Shown: positions 33,393 to 43,011 of the stretch, one piece after another | Layout of the letters: each line of letters opens with the position of its first letter | Numbering within the stretch: position 1 is the first letter of the stretch | Assembly: GCA_044220635.1 (NCBI GenBank) | Contig: JBGAQP010000003.1 | Location: forward strand, 124,001-188,000 | Length of the DNA stretch: 64,000 nt | Source of the DNA: JBGAQP01 sp044220635 | GTDB taxonomy: Bacteria > Pseudomonadota > Gammaproteobacteria > Burkholderiales > Usitatibacteraceae | Direction: 5' to 3' | The notes under the pieces: generated by a model | What the model was told of the DNA's origin: nothing | Database searches by the model: none | The model's input: the letters and a program-made list of their open reading frames with translations, nothing else | Program-made: the position numbers and the translations under genes

Positions 33393-34223
33393 CTAGAGAA
33401 GGATTTCCACGTTGTCGATGAGCCGCGTGGAGCCCAGCCACGCGGCGGCGAGCACCACGAGCTCCCGGTCGCCGGGCCCCGCCGCGGCGAGCCCGTCCTG
33501 TTTGTGCAGCGCAACATAATCCACCCGCCAGCCGGCGCCGGTCAAGTCCGCGCGCACCGCCTCGCACAGGGCCGCGAAATCGCGCCGCCCGCCCTCGACC
33601 AACTCCTTGATCCGCCTCAGGTTCCGGTGCAGCCTCACGGCCTCGGCGCGCTCCTTCGGGGAGAGGTAGTTGTTGCGCGAGGACATCGCCAGGCCGTCGG
33701 CCTCGCGGATCGTCTCGCCGCCGACGATGGCGATGCCGTAGTTGAGCTGCTTCACCAGCTCGCGGATCACGAGCAGCTGCTGGTAGTCCTTCTTGCCGAA
33801 GACCGCGGCGTGGGGCGCGACGATGTTGAAGAGCTTGGCGACCACCGTGACCACGCCCTGGAAGTGCCCGGGGCGGAACTCGCCGCAGAGCGGCTCGGCC
33901 GCCTTCGGGGGGACCACGACGATCTCCTGGGGCTTCGGATAGATCTCGCGCTCCTCGGGCGCGAAGACCACGTCGCAGCCGGCCTTCGCGAGCATCGCGC
34001 AGTCGCCCTCGAGCGTGCGCGGGTAGCGTTCGAAATCCCCGCCCGGCTCGAACTGCATGCGGTTGACGAAGATCGAGGCGACGACGCAACCGCCGTGGCG
34101 GCGCGCGATTTCCACGAGCGAGAGGTGGCCCGCGTGGAGGCTTCCCATCGTCGGGACGAAGGCGACCGAGGGCTCGCCCTTCAGGCGCGAGCGCAGCTCG
34201 GGGATCGTGTGGATGACGTCCAT
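33393..34223 (-). CDS. panC: Pantothenate synthetase PanC
   Basis: A 276-residue enzyme that condenses pantoate and beta-alanine using ATP. It shows VPTMGSLHAGHLSLV (the ATP HIGH-like site), SIFVNRMQFEPGGDFERYPR, GHFQGVVTVVAKLFNIV, FGKKDYQQLLVIRELV and the KMSKS-like SSRNNYLS. Length and order are standard. It lies 52 bases after panB and 122 bases before panD. Confidence 0.97.
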   Translation of the reverse strand: MDVIHTIPELRSRLKGEPSVAFVPTMGSLHAGHLSLVEIARRHGGCVVASIFVNRMQFEPGGDFERYPRTLEGDCAMLAKAGCDVVFAPEEREIYPKPQEIVVVPPKAAEPLCGEFRPGHFQGVVTVVAKLFNIVAPHAAVFGKKDYQQLLVIRELVKQLNYGIAIVGGETIREADGLAMSSRNNYLSPKERAEAVRLHRNLRRIKELVEGGRRDFAALCEAVRADLTGAGWRVDYVALHKQDGLAAAGPGDRELVVLAAAWLGSTRLIDNVEILL

Positions 34224-34275
34224 GGTCGCGGGAAGTCCGTTCGCGTTCGGCGGGCCCGGGTGGGACGGACGGCTC

Positions 34276-35067
34276 CTAGAAGCAGTGCTCCGGCCCCGGG
34301 AAGCTCTTCGCCCTGACGGCCTTCACGTAGGCTTCGATCGCGGCCTTCACCGAAGGCGCGCCCTCCATGAAGTTCCTCACGAAGCGGGCCTTGCGCCCCG
34401 GGTAGATGTCGAGCATGTCGTAGACGACGAGCACCTGGCCGGAAACGTCGGGCCCGGCGCCGATGCCGATGGTGGGGACCGCGAGCGCCTCGGTGACGCG
34501 CCTGGCGACCGCGGCGGGCATCGCCTCCATCAGCACGATCGCCGCGCCCGCCGCCTCGAGGGCCTTCGCGTCGGCGACGAGGCGCGAGGCCGCGTCCTCG
34601 GACTTGCCCTGCACGCGGTAGCCCCCGAGCGTGTGCACCGACTGCGGCGTGAGGCCGATGTGCGCGCACACGGGCACGCCGCGCTCGACGAGGAACCGCG
34701 TGGTCTCGACCATGAGCGCGCCGCCCTCGAGCTTCACCATCTGGGCGCCCGCGGCGACGAGCCGCGCGGCGTTGCGGAAGGCCTGCTCCTTCGACTCCTG
34801 GAAGCTCGCGAAGGGCATGTCGGCGCACACGAGCGCGTTCTGGCTGCCGCGGGCGACGAGGCGGGTGTGGTACTCGGCCTGCTCCATCGTCACCGCGAGG
34901 GTCGAGTCCATGCCCTGGATCACCATGCCGAGCGAGTCCCCCACGAGGAGGATGTCCACGCCCGCGGCGTCGGAGATCGCCGCGAAGCTCGCGTCGTAGC
35001 AGGTGAGCATGACGAGCTTCTCGCCGGATCGGGCGCGCTCCTGCAGCTTCGGGATCGTCACTCTCAT
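34276..35067 (-). CDS. panB: 3-methyl-2-oxobutanoate hydroxymethyltransferase PanB
   Basis: A 263-residue enzyme that adds a hydroxymethyl group to 2-oxoisovalerate, the first step to pantoate. Visible are KLVMLTCYDASFA, ILLVGDSLGMVIQG, DMPFASFQ, VKLEGG, VPVCAHIGLTPQS and the tail GIGAGPDVSGQVLVVYDML. The start is the ATG at 35067 (MRVTIPKLQE); an upstream in-frame start would add an unsupported N-terminal extension. Confidence 0.97.
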   Translation of the reverse strand: MRVTIPKLQERARSGEKLVMLTCYDASFAAISDAAGVDILLVGDSLGMVIQGMDSTLAVTMEQAEYHTRLVARGSQNALVCADMPFASFQESKEQAFRNAARLVAAGAQMVKLEGGALMVETTRFLVERGVPVCAHIGLTPQSVHTLGGYRVQGKSEDAASRLVADAKALEAAGAAIVLMEAMPAAVARRVTEALAVPTIGIGAGPDVSGQVLVVYDMLDIYPGRKARFVRNFMEGAPSVKAAIEAYVKAVRAKSFPGPEHCF

Positions 35068-35153
35068 GGGCGGGGCCGTTGCGGGCGGTCGGGACGGGCA
35101 TTCTGCCACGGTTTCGCTGCGTTGCAACAAAGGCCGCCCGGGGCCCGCCGGGG

Positions 35154-36167
35154 TCAGCGCCCGTAGTCGATGGTGGCCCCTTCACGCAGCAGCTGCTCGC
35201 GCCGCGCGGCGTTGTACGCCCGCACGCTCGTGCCGTCGCGGTAGTGCCCCCCGCCCACGTAGCGCAGCAGCTCGCGGACGTGGAACTTGTAGAGCATGCC
35301 GTCGATCCGGGCGCGCTCCGCGCCGTCGGCGAAGAGGACGGCGCCCGGGCGGTAGTCGAGCCCGAGGGCCTTCGCCCAGGCCCGGGGCGTGGTGCGCCGG
35401 CCCGAGGGATCGGTGAGCGGCGCCTCGGAATCGGCGTCGAGCCGCACGACGCGAAAGCCCTCCAGCTGGGCGAGGACGTCGGGGTGGTTCCACACCGCGT
35501 CGTGCCACTCGCCGCAGTCGGCGCAATCGCGCGACTCGAAGACGACCGCCAGCGCTCCGGCGATGCCCGACAGGTCGTCCGCGGCCGTGAAGAGCGGATG
35601 CGGCCGGAAGGCCCAGGCCGCCGGGGCCGGCTCGCGCGCCGCGTACTCCTGGAACGTCTCGCGCTCGTAGTGGCGTCCCTGGACGAATTCGAGCGCCTGC
35701 CGGAAGGGCCGCGGATGGCGGTAGCCGTTCATCCGGTGGACGACGCGGCCCCCGGGCCCGAGGAACACGAGGGTGGGCGTGCCGAAGACCCCGAGCTTCG
35801 CGCCGAGCTGGCGCTCGGTGAGCTTCTCGCCGCCGGGCCAGGTGACCTCGTTGGCGCCGCGCACGTCGATCGCGACCACGTCGAAGTGCTTCTCGAGGAA
35901 GGCGCGGTTCGCCCCGTCGCGGAAGTTCTCGTCGAGCAGGCGCGCGCAGTAGGGGCATTCCTCGAGGTGGACGAAGAGCACCAGGTGCCGGCCGCGCCGC
36001 GCGGCCTCGGCGAGGTCCTCGGCGATGTCGAGGAAGCCCGGCTTGAACCAGCCGGGCAGCGCGTAGCGCTCGCCGCCCGTCATGCGCCCCCGGGGCTCCG
36101 CGGCGCCCGCGGCGGCGGCGCCGAGCGCGAGGACCAGCAGGGCGAGCAGGATCCGGATCAGGCCCAT
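35154..36167 (-). CDS. Secreted double-thioredoxin-domain protein
   Basis: A 337-residue exported protein with a signal peptide (residues 1-23). The first thioredoxin-like domain has LEECPYCARLLDENF (C71, C74) and the cis-proline block GTPTLVFLGPGG. A second domain has SRDCADCGEW (C215, C218). The first half resembles SoxW/thioredoxin-SoxW-like periplasmic reductases. Two redox centres in one chain could relay electrons or reduce a periplasmic partner. It is on the same strand as panB and the kinase gene, but no sulfur-oxidation genes are near. The exact partner is unknown. Confidence 0.8.
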   Translation of the reverse strand: MGLIRILLALLVLALGAAAAGAAEPRGRMTGGERYALPGWFKPGFLDIAEDLAEAARRGRHLVLFVHLEECPYCARLLDENFRDGANRAFLEKHFDVVAIDVRGANEVTWPGGEKLTERQLGAKLGVFGTPTLVFLGPGGRVVHRMNGYRHPRPFRQALEFVQGRHYERETFQEYAAREPAPAAWAFRPHPLFTAADDLSGIAGALAVVFESRDCADCGEWHDAVWNHPDVLAQLEGFRVVRLDADSEAPLTDPSGRRTTPRAWAKALGLDYRPGAVLFADGAERARIDGMLYKFHVRELLRYVGGGHYRDGTSVRAYNAARREQLLREGATIDYGR

Positions 36168-36185
36168 CGTCCGTCTCGCGCCGGA

Positions 36186-36815
36186 TCAGGCCCGGTTGAA
36201 GAACTCGCGCCCGCCGCGCATTCCCTTCACCCGCTCGATGAGCAGGTCGAGGTGCGCGGGCACGTCCACGAAGTTGAGCCGCTCGTTGTTGACGATGAGC
36301 AGCGGCCCCTCGTCGTAGTGGTGGAAGTAGCTCGTGTAGGCCTCCGAGAGCCGGCGCAGGTAGTCCTCGGAGATGCGCGCCTCCATCGGGTTGCCGCGCC
36401 GGTCGACGCGGTCGACGAGGGTCGCGACCGAGGCCTGCAGGTAGATCACCAGGTCGGGCACGGGCGCCTGCGGCTTCACGTGCTCGAAGATGCGCCGGTA
36501 GAGCTCGTACTCCGCGTCGCCCAGCGTGAGCCTCGCGAAGAGCGGGTCCTTCGCGAGCGTGAAGTCCGCCACCGTGGGCTTGCCGAAGAGGTCGGGCTGG
36601 CGCAGGCCCTCGAGCTGCCCCACGCGCTGGAAGAGGAAGAAGAGCTGCGTGGGCAGGGCGTAGCGCGCCATGTCCTTGTAGAAGAGCGGCAGGAAGGGGT
36701 TCGCGTGGGGCTCCTCGAGCAGCAGGCCCGCGCCCAGGCGCTCGGCGAGCCGGTGCGCGAGGCTCGTCTTGCCGCAGCCGATGGGGCCCTCGACGACGAT
36801 GTAGCGCTGCCTCAC
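36186..36815 (-). CDS. Deoxynucleoside kinase (dAdo/dCyd kinase family)
   Basis: A 209-residue P-loop kinase that phosphorylates deoxynucleosides for salvage. The P-loop is VEGPIGCGKTSLA (about residues 8-20), with EEPHANPFLPLFY, QLFFLFQRVGQL, KDPLFARLTL and LVIYLQAS following. The gene overlaps folK by 4 bases (ATGA), an arrangement conserved in betaproteobacteria. Which deoxynucleoside is preferred cannot be read directly. Confidence 0.92.
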   Translation of the reverse strand: MRQRYIVVEGPIGCGKTSLAHRLAERLGAGLLLEEPHANPFLPLFYKDMARYALPTQLFFLFQRVGQLEGLRQPDLFGKPTVADFTLAKDPLFARLTLGDAEYELYRRIFEHVKPQAPVPDLVIYLQASVATLVDRVDRRGNPMEARISEDYLRRLSEAYTSYFHHYDEGPLLIVNNERLNFVDVPAHLDLLIERVKGMRGGREFFNRA

Positions 36816-37312
36816 GCGATCTCCCCGGCGAGGCGCTCCACCCCCTCGCCCTTCAGGCGGTCGCGAAGCGCGGCGACGGGCCCGTGGCCCGGGAGCCGCG
36901 CTTCGGGCCAGACGTCGGCGAGCGGGAAGAGCACGAAGGCGCGCTCGTGGGCGCGCGGGTGCGGGATCGCGAGCCCGGGCTCGGCCACGGTCGCATCCCC
37001 GTAGAGGACGATGTCGAGGTCGAGGGTGCGCGGGCCGTTGGGGACGTCGCGCACGCGGCCGTGGAGCCGCTCGATGGCGAGCAGCGCCTCGAGGAGCGCG
37101 CGCGGCGCGAGCGTGGTCTCCACCAGCGCGCAGGCGTTCACGAACGCGGGCTGGTCGAGAAAGCCCACCGGGTCGGTGCGGTAGAGGGCCGAGCGGGCGA
37201 GGAGCCGCGTGCCCGGCAGCCGCGCGATCTCCTCGAAGCCGCGGCGCACCTGCGCCCGCGGGTCCCCGAGGTTGGAGCCGAGCGCGATCGCCGCGCGCAC
37301 CGGGGCGCTCAA
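36812..37312 (-). CDS. folK: HPPK, 2-amino-4-hydroxy-6-hydroxymethyldihydropteridine pyrophosphokinase
   Basis: A 166-residue folate-pathway enzyme that pyrophosphorylates the pterin before joining to pABA. It has IALGSNLGDPRAQV, YRTDPVGFLDQPAFVNACA, GRVRDVPNGPRTLDLDIVLY and IPHPRAHERAFVLFPLADV, all standard. The start is taken as a TTG at 37312 that overlaps the pcnB stop by 4 bases; a GTG four codons later (37300) would give an equally good N-terminus. Confidence 0.94.
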   Translation of the reverse strand: MSAPVRAAIALGSNLGDPRAQVRRGFEEIARLPGTRLLARSALYRTDPVGFLDQPAFVNACALVETTLAPRALLEALLAIERLHGRVRDVPNGPRTLDLDIVLYGDATVAEPGLAIPHPRAHERAFVLFPLADVWPEARLPGHGPVAALRDRLKGEGVERLAGEIA

Positions 37313-38691
37313 GCCTCGCCTTCCTCGCGGGCCTGCGGCGCGGGGCCGCCCTCGCCGCCCCGGCGCTTGCCGCCCCGGCGCCGGCGGCGCTTCTTCTTCG
37401 CGCCGCCCGCCTCGTCCTTGAGGAGCATCGCCTCGCGCCGGTCGGGGCCCGCGTCCTGGAACTCCTCCCACCACCGGGCGAGCTCGAGCTCGGCGTTGCC
37501 GGAGCGCGCGCGCAGGTCGAGGAAGTCCCAGGCGGCGCGGAAGCGCGGGTGCTCGAGGAGCCGGTAGGGGCGCTGCCCGCCGCGCTGCTCGAAGCGCGGC
37601 TGCAGGAGCCAGAGCTCCTTCATCGTCGCGTCGAAGCGCCGCGGGATGGCGAGCGTGTCGCGCTGCTCGTCGAGGACCGCGTGCATCGCCGAGTGCAGCA
37701 CGGGCACCGAGGGCTGCCCCTTCTCCTCGAAGCGCCGCCAGTTCTTCTCCACCTGCCCCCAGAGGAGCGCGGCGAGCAGGAAAGCGGGCGAGACGGGCTT
37801 GCCCTGCGCGAGGCGCTCGTCGGTGGCGCGCAGCGCCGCCATCGCGAAGGGGCCCGTGTCGGGATCGTCGAGCGAGGTGTCGAGCAGCGGCAGCAGGCCG
37901 TGGTGGAGCTCGAGCTCGCGCAGCAGCTTCACGCAGGCCACCGCGTTGCCCGACAGCAGCAGCTTCAGGATCTCCTCGAAGAGCCGCGCCTGGGGGACGT
38001 TCTCGATCAGGTGCTTGAGCGAATGGATCGGCGCCCGGGTCTTCGCCTCAATCGTGAAGCCGCCCTTCGCGGCGAGGCGCGCGGCCCGGAGCATCCGCAC
38101 CGGATCCTCGCGGTAGCGCGTGGCGGCATCCCCGATCATCACGAGCTTGCGGGCCTTGAGGTCCTTGAGCCCGTGGTGGTAGTCCCAGACCTCCTCCTTC
38201 ACCGGGTCGTAGAAGAGCTGGTTCACGGTGAAGTCGCGGCGCAGCGCGTCCTCGGCCTGGGTGCCGAAGACGTTGTCGGAGAGCACGCGCCCGTGCTCGT
38301 CCGTGTTCTCGTCGTCGGCCTCGCGCACGAGGTGGGCGCGGAAGGTCGAGACCTCCACGATCTCCGGCCCGCACATCACGTGCACGATCTGGAAGCGCCG
38401 CCCGATGATGCGCGAGCGCCGGAAGACCGAGCGCACCTCGTCGGGATGGGCGCTCGTGGCGACGTCGAAGTCCTTCGGGTGCATGCCGAGCAGGAGGTCG
38501 CGCACGGCCCCGCCCACGACGAACGCCGCGTGGCCCGCGCGCTGCAGGTCCTCGCAGGTGCGCCGCGCGCAGCGGCTGATCGACTCGCGGCCGATCCCGT
38601 GCTGGTCCTTCGTGTAGACGACGGGCTTCGCGTCCTTGCGGGGCGTCGCCTCGCGCCGCCCGAGGACGCGGTCGATGAACTTTCGGATCAT
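37309..38691 (-). CDS. pcnB: Poly(A) polymerase I PcnB
   Basis: A 460-residue nucleotidyltransferase that adds A tails to RNA and promotes its decay. The catalytic head has FVVGGAVRDLLLGMHPKDFDVAT, where the DFD acids bind metal, then GRRFQIVHV and ALRRDFTVNQLFYD. The RNA-binding neck and body follow (EDPVRMLRAARLAAK). The C-terminus is a highly basic Arg/Lys/Gly tail (KKKRRRRRGGKRRGG), as in other beta/gamma-proteobacterial PcnB proteins and unlike tRNA CCA-adding enzymes. Its ATG overlaps the HAD gene by 4 bases. Confidence 0.95.
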   Translation of the reverse strand: MIRKFIDRVLGRREATPRKDAKPVVYTKDQHGIGRESISRCARRTCEDLQRAGHAAFVVGGAVRDLLLGMHPKDFDVATSAHPDEVRSVFRRSRIIGRRFQIVHVMCGPEIVEVSTFRAHLVREADDENTDEHGRVLSDNVFGTQAEDALRRDFTVNQLFYDPVKEEVWDYHHGLKDLKARKLVMIGDAATRYREDPVRMLRAARLAAKGGFTIEAKTRAPIHSLKHLIENVPQARLFEEILKLLLSGNAVACVKLLRELELHHGLLPLLDTSLDDPDTGPFAMAALRATDERLAQGKPVSPAFLLAALLWGQVEKNWRRFEEKGQPSVPVLHSAMHAVLDEQRDTLAIPRRFDATMKELWLLQPRFEQRGGQRPYRLLEHPRFRAAWDFLDLRARSGNAELELARWWEEFQDAGPDRREAMLLKDEAGGAKKKRRRRRGGKRRGGEGGPAPQAREEGEA

Positions 38692-39389
38692 GGGGCCTTC
38701 CCCGCGGCGCCCGGCATTCCCGGGGCGTCGCCGTTGCGCAGCGTGATGACCGGCCAGCCCTGGCGTTGCGCGTGGCCGAGGAGCGTCGGGTCGGGATCGA
38801 CCGCCACGGGGTGCGTGACGATCGACAGCAGCGGCAGGTCGTTGAGCGAGTCGCTGTAGAACCAGGACTCGCGGAAGTCCTCGAGGCGCTGCCCGCGCGC
38901 CGCGAGCCACTCGCGCACGCGCAGGATCTTGCCTTCGCGGAAGGTCGGCGTTCCCCGCGGCCGCCCGGTGAAGACGCCGTCGACCTCCTCGATGTCGGTC
39001 GCGAGCAGGTGCGAAACGCCGAGCTCCGCGGCGATCGGCGCGGTGATGAAGCGGTTGGTGGCGGTGACGATGGCGCTCAGGTCTCCCGCGTGGCGCGCGA
39101 TGAGCTCCGGCGCCCCGGGCAGGATCATGGGCCGGACCTTGCGCTGCATGAAGTCCTCGTGCCAGCGGTCGAGCTCGGCGCGCGGCCGGCGCGCGATGGG
39201 CGCGAGCTGGAAGGCGAGGAACTCGCCGATGTCGAGCGTGCCGTCCTTGTAGCGCTCGTAGAACCACTCGTTGCGGGTCTCGTAGGTCTCGCGGTGCAAG
39301 ACACCTTCCTCGATCAGGTACTGCGCCCAGGCGTAGTCGCTGTCGCCGTCGAGCAGCGTGTTGTCGAGGTCGAAGAGCACGAGCCTCAT
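38688..39389 (-). CDS. HAD-IB family phosphatase
   Basis: A 233-residue HAD hydrolase of the SerB-like subgroup. Motif I is LFDLDNTLLDGDSD with the nucleophile Asp7 and general acid Asp9, motif II is IVTATNRF, and the C-terminal motif WFYSDSLNDLPLL supplies the metal acids. It overlaps both pcnB and hda by 4 bases. The gene at this place is conserved in betaproteobacteria. A role as phosphoserine or histidinol phosphatase is possible; the substrate is not established. Confidence 0.85.
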   Translation of the reverse strand: MRLVLFDLDNTLLDGDSDYAWAQYLIEEGVLHRETYETRNEWFYERYKDGTLDIGEFLAFQLAPIARRPRAELDRWHEDFMQRKVRPMILPGAPELIARHAGDLSAIVTATNRFITAPIAAELGVSHLLATDIEEVDGVFTGRPRGTPTFREGKILRVREWLAARGQRLEDFRESWFYSDSLNDLPLLSIVTHPVAVDPDPTLLGHAQRQGWPVITLRNGDAPGMPGAAGKAP

Positions 39390-40048
39390 CGGGCGCCGCC
39401 GAGGTCGAGGCCGGGCTGCATCGCCGCCTTGAGCAGCGGCACCGTGATCGGGCGCCCGGTCTCCAGCGAGTAGCGGTCGAGCACGTCGAGGGAAGCGATG
39501 AGCGAGGGCATGTCGCGCCGGGCGTGGGTGAGCAGGTAGGCGGCCACGTCCTCGGCGAGCGCGAAGCCCCGCGCCGCGGCGTGGGCCGCGAGCGCGTCGC
39601 GCTTCTCCCCGTCGCTCAGGGCGAGCACGCGGTAGGTGAGGCCGGTGGCGAGCCGCGTGGCGAGGTCGCGGCGGATGGCCACCTCGCGGGGCGCGCTCGC
39701 GGCCGCGACCGCGAGGAACGCGAAGGCCCCGTCGTTGAAGGCGTTGAAGAGCGCGGCCTGCTCGCCCTCCCCGAGCCCCTCGAGGTCGTCGATCGCGAGC
39801 CTCGGCGGGAGAGCTTCCGCACGCAGCTCGGCGGCCGCGGCGTAGGGCGCGCCGCTCGCCTCCGCGAAGGCCCTGAGCAGGTGGGTCTTGCCGGCGCCGG
39901 CTTCGCCCCAGAGGTAGACGACGCGCTCGGCGAGCCGCCCCCGGGCCGCGGCGTCGAGCGCGGCGAGCGCCTCGGCGTTGCGGCCGGGAACGAAGTTCGC
40001 GAAGGTGGGCGCGGGCGCCCGGGTGAAGTCGAGGAGGAGCTGCCTCAT
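39386..40048 (-). CDS. hda: DnaA regulatory inactivator Hda
   Basis: A 220-residue AAA+ protein that, with the loaded sliding clamp, stimulates hydrolysis of DnaA-bound ATP and prevents re-initiation of replication. The N-terminal MRQLLLDF is the clamp-binding peptide. The DnaA-like ATPase shows VYLWGEAGAGKTHLL (Walker A), RLAIDDLEGLGEGEQAALFN (Walker B and box VI) and DLATRLATGLTYRV. It ends with the DnaA-like helical lid, without the DNA-binding domain IV. It is the first gene of the hda-HAD-pcnB-folK string. Confidence 0.95.
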   Translation of the reverse strand: MRQLLLDFTRAPAPTFANFVPGRNAEALAALDAAARGRLAERVVYLWGEAGAGKTHLLRAFAEASGAPYAAAAELRAEALPPRLAIDDLEGLGEGEQAALFNAFNDGAFAFLAVAAASAPREVAIRRDLATRLATGLTYRVLALSDGEKRDALAAHAAARGFALAEDVAAYLLTHARRDMPSLIASLDVLDRYSLETGRPITVPLLKAAMQPGLDLGGAR

Positions 40049-40163
40049 GGTTTTTCCCTGGGCCTGCGCCGCCGCGGATGAATTCCGCGGGCCGGCTTGT
40101 CCCGGGCGCGCCCGCCGCGGGGTCGGCGAACGCTCGGAAAGCGCGCGAAATATTACCACGCGA

Positions 40164-40249
40164 AAATGGGGACAGTCCCCATTTCTCCGTTGTAACAATC
40201 GCCCTGCCCCATGATTGTTACAACGCGAAAATGGGGACTGTCCCCATTT
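40164..40249. repeat. Compound palindromic repeat element upstream of nadA
   Basis: Two near-identical palindromes, each AAATGGGGAC plus one base plus GTCCCCATTT, lie at 40164-40184 (central A) and 40229-40249 (central T), each preceded by CG or CGCG. Between them an inverted repeat CGTTGTAACAATC (40188-40200) / GATTGTTACAACG (40213-40225) encloses a 12-base loop. The whole block can fold into nested hairpins. It looks like a REP- or MITE-type intergenic element rather than an operator. Its right end merges into the nadA -10 box. Confidence 0.75.
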
Positions 40250-40254
40250 ATAAT
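40249..40254 (+). promoter_or_regulatory. -10 box (TATAAT) for nadA
   Basis: A perfect TATAAT whose first base is the last base of the right-hand palindrome. Only six bases (TTGGCC) separate it from the nadA ATG, so the transcript should begin at or next to the start codon. The hexamer at -35 distance (40226-40231) is not consensus. Confidence 0.65.
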
Positions 40255-40260
40255 TTGGCC

Positions 40261-41349
40261 ATGGCAGTCGCCGCTCCCATCCAGATCCGCTTCGAGCGCG
40301 TCGACGGCGCGCTCGGGCTCGCGCCCGCGAAGCCGCCGCGCATCGCCTCGCCCGAAGAGAAGCCCGCGCTCCTCGCGCGCATCCGCAGGCTCCTCGCGGA
40401 ACGCGACGCGGTGCTGGTCGCGCATTACTACGTGCACCCGGACCTGCAGGACCTCGCCGAGGCCTCGGGCGGCACGGTCTCCGATTCCCTCGAGATGGCG
40501 CGCTTCGGGCACGAGCACCCCGCGAAGACGATCGTCGTGGCGGGCGTGCGCTTCATGGGCGAGACCGCGAAGATCCTCAATCCCGAGAAGCGCGTTCTGA
40601 TGCCCGACCTCGGGGCCGAGTGCTCGCTGGATCTCGCGACGCCGGCCGCGGAGTTCTCGAAGTTCTGCGACGCCCACCCCGACCGCGTCGTCGTGGTCTA
40701 TGCGAACACCAGCGCCGAGGTGAAGGCGCGGGCCGACTGGATGGTGACTTCCTCGATCGCGGAGAAGGTCGTCGCCCACCTTCACGCGCAGGGAAGGAAG
40801 GTCCTCTTCGCCCCCGACAAGCACCTCGGCGACTACGTGCAGCGCGTGACCGGCGCCGACATGATCACCTGGCACGCCTCCTGCGTCGTGCACGACGAGT
40901 TCAAGGCCCAGCAGCTCGAGGAGCTCAAGGCCCTGCACCCGGACGCGAAGGTGCTGGTGCACCCGGAATCGCCGCGGGGCGTGATCTCGCTCGCCGACGC
41001 CGTGGGCTCCACCACCGGCCTCATCCAGGCCGCGCAGCGGCTCGGCGCGAAGCGCTACATCGTGGCGACCGACGGCGGCATCATCCACCAGATGAGGAAG
41101 CGCCTGCCGGGCGTGGAATTCATCGAGGCGCCCACCGCCGGCAAGGGCGCCACCTGCCAGTCGTGCGCGCACTGCCCGTGGATGGCGATGAACGGGCTCC
41201 ACTCGCTCCTCGAGGCCCTCGAGGAGCGCGCAGGCCACGAGATCCACGTCGATCCCGCGACGGCGAAGCGCGCGCGGGTCTCGATCCAGCGCATGCTCGA
41301 CTTCGCGCGCCTGCACCTGCCGGCGATGAAGGGCAGCGGCGACGCCTGA
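40261..41349 (+). CDS. nadA: Quinolinate synthase NadA
   Basis: A 362-residue [4Fe-4S] enzyme that makes quinolinate for NAD from iminoaspartate and dihydroxyacetone phosphate. The three cluster cysteines are in LGAECSLDLA, WHASCVVHDE and CAHCPWMAMN. Other landmarks are VAHYYVHPDLQDLAE, SDSLEMARFG and FAPDKHLGDYV. The ATG at 40261 gives an N-terminus of normal length; a leaderless transcript is implied by the adjacent -10 box. No nadB or nadC is in the window. Confidence 0.96.
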   Translation: MAVAAPIQIRFERVDGALGLAPAKPPRIASPEEKPALLARIRRLLAERDAVLVAHYYVHPDLQDLAEASGGTVSDSLEMARFGHEHPAKTIVVAGVRFMGETAKILNPEKRVLMPDLGAECSLDLATPAAEFSKFCDAHPDRVVVVYANTSAEVKARADWMVTSSIAEKVVAHLHAQGRKVLFAPDKHLGDYVQRVTGADMITWHASCVVHDEFKAQQLEELKALHPDAKVLVHPESPRGVISLADAVGSTTGLIQAAQRLGAKRYIVATDGGIIHQMRKRLPGVEFIEAPTAGKGATCQSCAHCPWMAMNGLHSLLEALEERAGHEIHVDPATAKRARVSIQRMLDFARLHLPAMKGSGDA

Positions 41350-41389
41350 GGCGCAGGAGGGGCCGCGGAAGGCGCCCCCCCCGGCGGCC

Positions 41390-41659
41390 TCAGCTGCCCA
41401 TGCTGTCGGTCGCGAGCATGCGCAGGAAGGTCTCGACCTGCTTGCGGTCGAGCTTGCCGGTCTTCGCGCTGTCGGCCTTGTCGAACATCTTCTCGACCAT
41501 CTTCATCGCCTCGGCCTTGGAGACCTTGCCGTCCTTGTCGCCGTCGCACATCTTCACGAAGTGGCTGGCGTTCGCGGCGTCGTCGGCGTAGCTCACCGGG
41601 ATCGCGAAGGCGAGCGAGGCGAGCGCGGCGGCCGCGAGGGTTTTCGTCGTGGATTTCAT
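41390..41659 (-). CDS. Secreted EF-hand protein
   Basis: An 89-residue exported protein. A signal peptide (residues 1-25, VSYA|DDA) precedes one canonical calcium-binding loop, DGDKDGKVSKAE (residues 39-50), and a weaker second loop near DKADSAKTGKLDRKQ. Small periplasmic EF-hand proteins of this type are common and mostly uncharacterised. It is convergent with nadA. The upstream gap to purM (41660-41927) holds only a TAGAAT -10 for purM (41894-41899) and no gene I can support. Confidence 0.8.
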   Translation of the reverse strand: MKSTTKTLAAAALASLAFAIPVSYADDAANASHFVKMCDGDKDGKVSKAEAMKMVEKMFDKADSAKTGKLDRKQVETFLRMLATDSMGS

Positions 41660-41927
41660 CTTCAGCTCCTGTCGGTTGGGTGGGGTGAAGCGCGCGGGGC
41701 TCCGGGCCATCGGCGAAGCCGAGGAGACTGCGAACGCCGGGGTCCCGCGCGGCTTCCGGGAGGTCAGTCGCGCCCTCCGGGAGGCGATTACAGTTTTCTT
41801 TCGCGCGCCGCCACCGGGATTCCGGGCCGGACGCGGTCCGTCGCAAGGGGGGCGCACCCCCTTACAGGGCCGACGTCGAGGAGGCAAATCGGCTAGAATT
41901 TCGTTCTCGCCGGTTCCGGAATCGACC

Positions 41928-42971
<1,044 letters not shown>

Positions 42972-43011
42972 GGGCCCCGACCCGGACCGCCCCGGGACCA
43001 GGGACGCGAGC

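Noticed and set aside
40164..40249. CRISPR array or riboswitch for nadA.
   Set aside because: Only two palindromic copies with no equal spacers, and no space for a leader between the -10 box and the start codon.
41346..41394. Possible terminator between nadA and the EF-hand gene (CTGAGG...CCTCAG).
   Set aside because: Arms are short, the loop is long and there is no U-tract, so I do not list it as a feature.
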